Origin: Kangiella sp. HD9-110m-PIT-SAG07
GTDB taxonomy: Bacteria; Pseudomonadota; Gammaproteobacteria; Enterobacterales; Kangiellaceae
Assembly (NCBI GenBank): GCA_003370465.1
Contig: QQTG01000020.1
Coordinates: 1 to 60,957, forward strand
DNA: 60,957 nucleotides
Direction: 5' to 3'
Both the position numbers and the translations under genes were made by a program. Below, in pieces: positions 56,891 to 60,957 of the stretch. The notes under the pieces are model-generated. The model saw only the letters and a list, made by a program, of their open reading frames with translations, was not told the DNA's origin and made no database searches. Positions within the stretch are counted from its first letter, which is position 1, and each line of letters begins with the position of its first letter.

Positions 56891-57556
56891 ATGTCTGATA
56901 AAGACAAGCAAAATCAAGCTTCTGAGAAGAATAACGTTGATAACGAAAGCGTTGAAAACAATGAGTCACTAAGTGATGAGGACAAAGCTGCAGCTGAAGA
57001 GCAGGTGCAGAAAGTGGTCGATGAGGCTTTGGAAGAAGCGGTTGAAGCAGCTGAAGACGATAACTTAGCCGATCTAAGTGATGAAGAACGCAAAATTGTT
57101 GAGCTAGAAAGGGCTCTAGAAGAAGCGGAAGCGAAAGCCGCTGAAAACATGGATGTCGCACTTCGCACAAAAGCAGAAGCTGAAAATATCCGTCGTCGCT
57201 CTGAAAACGAAGTCACTAATGCGCGTAAGTACGCGATTGAAAAATTCGCTGAAGAATTGCTGTCAGTAGTCGATAGTCTTGAGCAAGGCTTGCAAGCAAA
57301 AGCAGAACACCAAGAGTCACAAGCGATGAAAGAAGGCATGGAGCTGACTTTGAAAATGACTCTGTCGACGCTGAAGAAGTTTGGTGTTGAACAGCATAAT
57401 CCGTTGGAAGAAGTGTTTGATCCGCAACTGCACGAAGCTATGACCATGGTGCCAAGCCCTGATCATGAAAAGAACACCATTATTGATGTGTTCCAGAAGG
57501 GCTATTCATTAAATGGACGAGTGATTCGTCCGGCACGCGTTGTCGTCGCTCAATAA
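56891..57556 (+). CDS. grpE: Nucleotide exchange factor GrpE
   Basis: Co-chaperone that releases ADP from DnaK. It is 221 residues long, with an acidic N-terminal extension (about 1-75), a long helix (LSDEERKIVELERALEEAEAKAAENMDVALRTKAEAENIRRRSENEV) and a C-terminal beta domain ending VFQKGYSLNGRVIRPARVVVAQ. ATG 56891 is chosen with GGAGAAAC just upstream; GTG 56879 adds four residues. Unusually, four genes' worth of sequence separates it from dnaK. Confidence 0.95.
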   Translation: MSDKDKQNQASEKNNVDNESVENNESLSDEDKAAAEEQVQKVVDEALEEAVEAAEDDNLADLSDEERKIVELERALEEAEAKAAENMDVALRTKAEAENIRRRSENEVTNARKYAIEKFAEELLSVVDSLEQGLQAKAEHQESQAMKEGMELTLKMTLSTLKKFGVEQHNPLEEVFDPQLHEAMTMVPSPDHEKNTIIDVFQKGYSLNGRVIRPARVVVAQ

Positions 57557-57567
57557 AATAGCTGGAT

Positions 57568-57661
57568 GGCTTGATTACTTTGTTAAATACCAGTTTGAAA
57601 TGCTCATTTACCAGCTAGGTAAGCTCCGTGTTCAAACTGGCATTCGCCGCGTACTCAAGCC
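57568..57661. repeat. Long perfect-armed intergenic hairpin, copy C
   Basis: After grpE. Outer arms are GGCTTGA (57568-57574) with TCAAGCC (57655-57661), middle arms CCAGTTTGAA (57590-57599) with TTCAAACTGG (57631-57640), and an inner stem TTACC with GGTAA around AGCTA. The internal loops carry ACTTTGTTAAATA and ATTCGCCGCGT, matching the head and tail of copies A and B. It is the best preserved copy. Confidence 0.7.
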
Positions 57662-57818
57662 TTCATCTGATTTTATCCCTTAATATTACGGTGAATCTTG
57701 ATAGAATCTAGAGTCGCTTCCAAATACCCTTTTAAAAAGTTGAAAACAGATGCCCTTGTAGAAAAGTGTAAAGGGTAATAATATTCAAGCTAACTACTAA
57801 ACTACAAAGAGAATAAAG

Positions 57819-58535
57819 ATGGGTCGTGCCTTTCAAAACCGTAAAGAGTCGATGGCGAAAACGTCAGATCAGAACGCCAAGGTTTACAGTAAGTACAGTC
57901 GTGAAATCTATGTTTGTGCTAAGCAAGGTGGTTCTGAGCCAGACAGTAACTTAGCGTTACGCGGTCTTATGGAGCGTGCGAAACGTGATCAGGTTCCTGT
58001 GCATGTGATTCAAAAAGCGATTGATAAAGCGGAAGGTGGTGCAGGAGAAGATTTCGCTGTGGCGCGTTACGAAGGCTACGGTCCTGGCAATGTGATGGTT
58101 ATTGTCGATTGTTTAACGGATAACCCTAACCGTACCTTCGGTGAGGTTCGTCAGTGTTTCGTTAAGACCAAGTCCAAGATTGGCACGGAAGGTAGCGTGA
58201 TGCACATGTTCGATCACAGTGCTATTTTTGTGTTCGCCAGTGATGATGAAGAGGGCGCGTTAGAAGCTTTAATGATGGCGGACGTGGATGTGACGGATAT
58301 TGAGCATGAAGACGGCAAAATAACGGCGTTTGCGCCGCAGACTGAATATTTCAAAGCTAAGAACGCACTACAAGAGCATTTTGAGGGCGTTGAGTTTGAA
58401 GTTGATGAAATTCAGTTCGTACCAAAAGTAACAACGCCTATTAGTGGTGACGATCTTGAGATGTTCGAGAAATTTATGGATATGGCGAACGACCAAGATG
58501 ACGTGCAGAACGTTTATCATAACGCTGAGTTTTAG
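57819..58535 (+). CDS. YebC/PmpR-family protein, YeeN-like
   Basis: A 238-residue protein of the YebC family, members of which act as transcription factors or as translation factors that relieve ribosome stalling at proline-rich stretches. It starts [38 protein letters not shown], closer to E. coli YeeN than to the RuvC-linked YebC, and ends [30 protein letters not shown]. Located between grpE and dnaK with its own terminator. Confidence 0.92.
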   Translation: MGRAFQNRKESMAKTSDQNAKVYSKYSREIYVCAKQGGSEPDSNLALRGLMERAKRDQVPVHVIQKAIDKAEGGAGEDFAVARYEGYGPGNVMVIVDCLTDNPNRTFGEVRQCFVKTKSKIGTEGSVMHMFDHSAIFVFASDDEEGALEALMMADVDVTDIEHEDGKITAFAPQTEYFKAKNALQEHFEGVEFEVDEIQFVPKVTTPISGDDLEMFEKFMDMANDQDDVQNVYHNAEF

Positions 58536-58560
58536 TTCTTTTTATAGAACCATACTTTTT

Positions 58561-58612
58561 AAAACCCTTTATTGTTTTGCCTTCATTAAAAAAACAGTAA
58601 AGGGTTTTTTCT
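58561..58612 (+). terminator. Long terminator hairpin after the yebC-like gene
   Basis: AAAACCCTTTATTGTTTT pairs with AAAACAGTAAAGGGTTTT around a loop of about 12 bases, ending in a T run. It is A/T-rich but long. The rest of the 416-base gap up to the next gene is strongly A+T-rich; I saw a TTGACT at 58899-58904 with no matching -10 and nothing else. Confidence 0.75.
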
Positions 58613-58951
58613 TGCCTAAATTTAATCTCAAAAAACTGCCTTAAGACCTAACAAAAATCGATAGGTTCCCTTTATAAAAAGTTCCGTTCTAAACCGTGAC
58701 AAACCCCTCATAAAAAGCAACGATAAGTTATAAAAGATTCTATTAATCAATAAGTTAATTCTTATAGTAGTTTCGAGAATATCACTGTAAAAGTGCAAAG
58801 TGCTAGCCGTTTTACAGGGCAATTCTGTCACAAAAAAAACTGCAATTGTTAAACCCTATTTTACAAAAAAACGAGTGTGAAACAGGTCATGTTTTTTGTT
58901 GACTTTTGCGTGTTACAACTAAAGTCCATTTGCAACAAAAGGTGAAAAATT

Positions 58952-59242
58952 ATGAAGAAGTCAATTGTGGTTTTAGGTTCGATTTTAGGTATGGCTATTG
59001 GTTTGTCTACAGGCACTGCTTATGCAGGTGATGCAGATATACTGAAGAGAATGGATGTTCGCTCGTGTGAAGCTCAAACCCAAGTAGGAAGTAACCAAGA
59101 AGGCGAGCAAACGCAAAAGCCGTGTGAGTGTGAAATTGAAAACACTGATTATGAAGCTTTGTCTGAAGCTAAGAAAAAAGGTGACTTAGCGAAAATCCAG
59201 AAAATCAACCAGGAAGCTCAAGAAGCTTGCTCTGAAAAATAA
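58952..59242 (+). CDS. Small exported cysteine-patterned protein, copy 1
   Basis: A 96-residue protein with a signal peptide ending TAYA (about residue 25). The mature part has four cysteines in the pattern C-x18-C-x-C-x32-C and shares ENTDYEAL...EAKKKGD.AKIQ with the next gene. No family recognised. The periplasmic location and even number of cysteines suggest disulfides or metal binding. AAAGGTGAAAA precedes the ATG. Placed between the yebC-like gene and dnaK. Confidence 0.75.
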   Translation: MKKSIVVLGSILGMAIGLSTGTAYAGDADILKRMDVRSCEAQTQVGSNQEGEQTQKPCECEIENTDYEALSEAKKKGDLAKIQKINQEAQEACSEK

Positions 59243-59293
59243 GCAAGATTTAACTCTCACTATATACATTTTGAATCTTTAAAGGTGATTATT

Positions 59294-59578
59294 ATGGAAA
59301 AGACACTACTAACATTAAGCACAGTTTTTGGCCTAGCAATTGCCAGCAGCGCTATGGCGAACGAAGCAGAAAGCATGAAACAGCAAGAATTACGAGCTTG
59401 TGACATGCAGGCTCAGCAACTGCCTAAAGAAGTTCGCGCCAAGCAGCAAGAAAGTTGTAAGTGCGTGGTTGAAAACACTGACTATGATGCTTTGGTTGAA
59501 GCCAAGAAAAGTGGTGATATGGCAAAAGTGCAACAGTTGAAAGACAAAGCAAGCCAAGCTTGTCGCGGCCCTCAATAA
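59294..59578 (+). CDS. Small exported cysteine-patterned protein, copy 2
   Basis: A 94-residue tandem paralogue of the previous gene, 51 bases after it. ATG 59294 follows AAGGTGA with good spacing; a GTG at 59285 adds three residues. The signal peptide ends near AMA (KTLLTLSTVFGLAIASSAMA). The cysteine pattern C-x18-C-x-C-x32-C is identical to copy 1, although the intervening sequence differs widely, and ENTDYDAL..AKKSGDMAKVQ is kept. The function is unknown. Confidence 0.75.
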   Translation: MEKTLLTLSTVFGLAIASSAMANEAESMKQQELRACDMQAQQLPKEVRAKQQESCKCVVENTDYDALVEAKKSGDMAKVQQLKDKASQACRGPQ

Positions 59579-59687
59579 CCGCTCCCTATTGGCTAGCAGT
59601 TGCTAGGCCTGAGGTTCTCTCTCCTTATTCTACACAGGCCCCCACTCCTAGAGCTGGTAGAAACGAGAACGTCTAAAATAGTCTATA

Positions 59688-59716
59688 AAAGCTGGCCTTC
59701 GGGTCAGCTTTTTTTA
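59688..59716 (+). terminator. Terminator after the cysteine-patterned pair
   Basis: Stem AAAGCTG-CC/GG-CAGCTTT, interrupted by one G/T mismatch, with a TTCG tetraloop and seven T residues. It isolates dnaK from upstream transcription. Confidence 0.88.
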
Positions 59717-59741
59717 TTTGCCGATTATTTTATGTCCTCCC

Positions 59742-59770
59742 CTTGAAATAATTCCACCGAAACCAATATA
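59742..59770 (+). promoter_or_regulatory. Sigma-32 heat-shock promoter of dnaK
   Basis: CTTGAAA at 59742-59748, an exact heat-shock -35, and CCAATATA at 59763-59770, a fair match to CCCCATNT, with a 14-base spacer. It would give an untranslated leader of roughly 150 bases before dnaK. No CIRCE element is present, so HrcA probably does not act here. Confidence 0.6.
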
Positions 59771-59924
59771 GCTGTGCATCACCGGTTAGTCAGAATAGCT
59801 AACGAGTTTTAGAATCGTTATTTCTGAGTAACCTTAAAAAAAGTAAGTTTAAGGGGTTGATCTACCAAACCCAGCCCCCACATAAGCTACAAGCAAGATT
59901 TAAAGACCCTTTTGGAGTGAAAAC

Positions 59925-60785
59925 ATGGCCAAAATAATCGGAATTGATTTAGGTACAACAAATTCATGTGTTGCCGTTATGGACGGTGACAAAGCTCGCG
60001 TAATTGAAAACGCGGAAGGCGCACGCACGACCCCATCGATCATCGCTTATACCGATGGTGAAACGTTGGTTGGTCAATCTGCGAAGCGACAAGCAGTAAC
60101 TAACCCAGAAAACACTTTGTATGCGATTAAGCGTTTGATTGGTCGTAAATTCAAAGACAAAGTCGTTCAGAAAGATGCTGGCATGGTCCCTTATAAGATC
60201 ATCGAAGCGGACAATGGCGATGCTTGGGTTAAAGTTAACGATAATACAATGGCACCGCCTCAGGTATCTGCTGAAATCTTGAAAAAGATGAAGAAAACAG
60301 CGGAAGACTTCCTAGGTGAAGAAGTTAAAGAAGCGGTAATTACCGTTCCTGCATACTTCAACGACTCACAGCGTCAGGCAACGAAAGATGCGGGCCGTAT
60401 CGCTGGTTTAGACGTAAAACGTATCATTAACGAGCCAACGGCGGCAGCGTTAGCGTACGGTATGGATAAAGAGCGTGGCGATCGCACTATTGCGGTTTAT
60501 GACCTTGGTGGTGGTACTTTCGATATTTCTATCATCGAAATCGCTGAAGTTGATGGTGAGCACACGTTCGAAGTACTTTCTACTAATGGTGATACGTTCC
60601 TTGGTGGTGAAGATTTTGATATGCGTGTTATTGAATACTTGGCAGCAGAGTTCAAGAAAGAGTCAGGTATCGACCTTAAAGGCGACGCATTAGCGATGCA
60701 GCGTTTGAAAGAAGCTGGTGAGAAAGCGAAGATTGAATTATCTTCAAGCAGCCAGACTGACGTCAACTTACCGTACATCACGGCT
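59925..60785 (+). CDS. dnaK: Chaperone DnaK, 3'-truncated by a chimeric junction
   Basis: Hsp70 chaperone, N-terminal ATPase part only. About 287 codons are genuine: [19 protein letters not shown], the [21 protein letters not shown] segment and [13 protein letters not shown] all match. The family sequence stops after VNLPYITA; the next 11 codons (to a stop at 60816-60818) come from an inverted piece of the anti-sigma gene and do not belong. The substrate-binding half and dnaJ are missing. It is best read as an intact chromosomal dnaK cut by an assembly or amplification chimera. TTGGAGTG provides the ribosome binding site. Confidence 0.93.
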
Positions 60786-60956
60786 TGGTATTCTTTCTTT
60801 AAGCGCTCAACCTGCTGATCGCTTGGCTTTTTAAACTGGCCTTTCGATAACATCATAATTGTTTGTTTCAGCTGTTTCATATAGCGACGGCAATTCACAC
60901 AAATCATTAAGTGCATTTTCATTTCGACTTTACGCCAAAAACCCAGCTCTTTATCC
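60784..60956 (-). repeat. Inverted copy of 173 bases of the anti-sigma gene at the window end
   Basis: Exact reverse complement of 49506-49678. It joins dnaK at a short similarity: TCACGGCT here (60778-60785) against TCACGTCT in the reverse complement of the source locus (49677-49684), seven of eight bases alike. Only the final base of the window departs from the source. Zero divergence and position at the very end indicate a chimeric join. Confidence 0.95.
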
Positions 60957-60957
60957 G

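Noticed and set aside
56914..57447. A 177-codon reverse frame opposite grpE
   Set aside because: Ser-rich composition created by antisense reading of an acidic, Glu/Ala-rich coding sequence.
60497..60922. A reverse-strand frame of 141 codons at the right edge beginning like the anti-sigma factor
   Set aside because: It is the inverted 173-base copy read on into antisense dnaK. It is a product of the chimeric join, not a gene.

Overview
This is a chromosomal stretch of a gammaproteobacterium with about 45% G+C in its core genes. The gene content and neighbourhoods (marine-type class GN sortase pair, Pseudomonas-type Fur, fur divergent from bamE, recN-nadK, hrcA-grpE, gmk-rpoZ-spoT-trmH, lgt-thyA-folA) suggest a marine lineage. 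A Kangiella-like Oceanospirillales member is my best guess, made by inference from protein character and not by any search. There are no rRNA, tRNA, CRISPR, phage or insertion-sequence features that I can see. The window looks like a contig: it opens inside an iron-type ABC permease gene and ends in a broken dnaK.

Layout. 1-1.3 kb: end of an Fe3+ ABC permease and a small membrane protein. 1.5-6.4 kb: glycine cleavage genes gcvT, gcvH and gcvP, with a hairpin repeat and a terminator between gcvH and gcvP. 6.5-10.8 kb: an A+T-rich accessory operon, the most interesting part. It encodes a 73-residue precursor peptide, an overlapping tetrapyrrole-methylase-fold enzyme with the signature of borosin peptide-backbone N-methyltransferases, and three tandem exported TPR-like paralogues that share an invariant cysteine pair. 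I read this as a split borosin RiPP cluster with an undescribed set of exported partners. 10.8-16.1 kb: mutH, rppH, a DUF938 methyltransferase, a TauE-type permease, lgt, thyA and folA. 16.1-18.9 kb: a serine hydrolase broken by one stop codon, a 23-residue membrane peptide gene, a gamma-glutamylcyclotransferase-like protein, a MenI-like thioesterase and an MreB-motif orphan.

18.9-31.2 kb: class GN sortase and its VIT/VWA target, yccF, a GNAT enzyme, mdh, oxyR-recG, a DUF418 protein coupled to a rhodanese-methyltransferase fusion, a GlxA-type regulator and a secreted hydrolase. 31.3-37.8 kb: a leftward nucleotide and stringent-response block (yicC, gmk, rpoZ, spoT, ridA, trmH), then apaG-apaH. 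37.9-48.7 kb: mixed metabolic and envelope genes, including slyD, rph, a GlyGly-CTERM surface protein, malic enzyme, DoxX and a GltB-like FMN protein.

48.8-61 kb: an ECF sigma factor with an overlapping zinc-binding anti-sigma gene, bamE/fur, an orphan PemK-like toxin, a convincing unassigned small RNA gene (promoter, three stems, terminator) at about 52.88-53.01 kb, recN, nadK, and the heat-shock genes hrcA, grpE and dnaK. A YebC-family gene and two tandem small cysteine-patterned exported proteins separate grpE from dnaK. The last 173 bases are an exact inverted copy of part of the anti-sigma gene spliced into dnaK, almost certainly a chimeric join and not a real gene.
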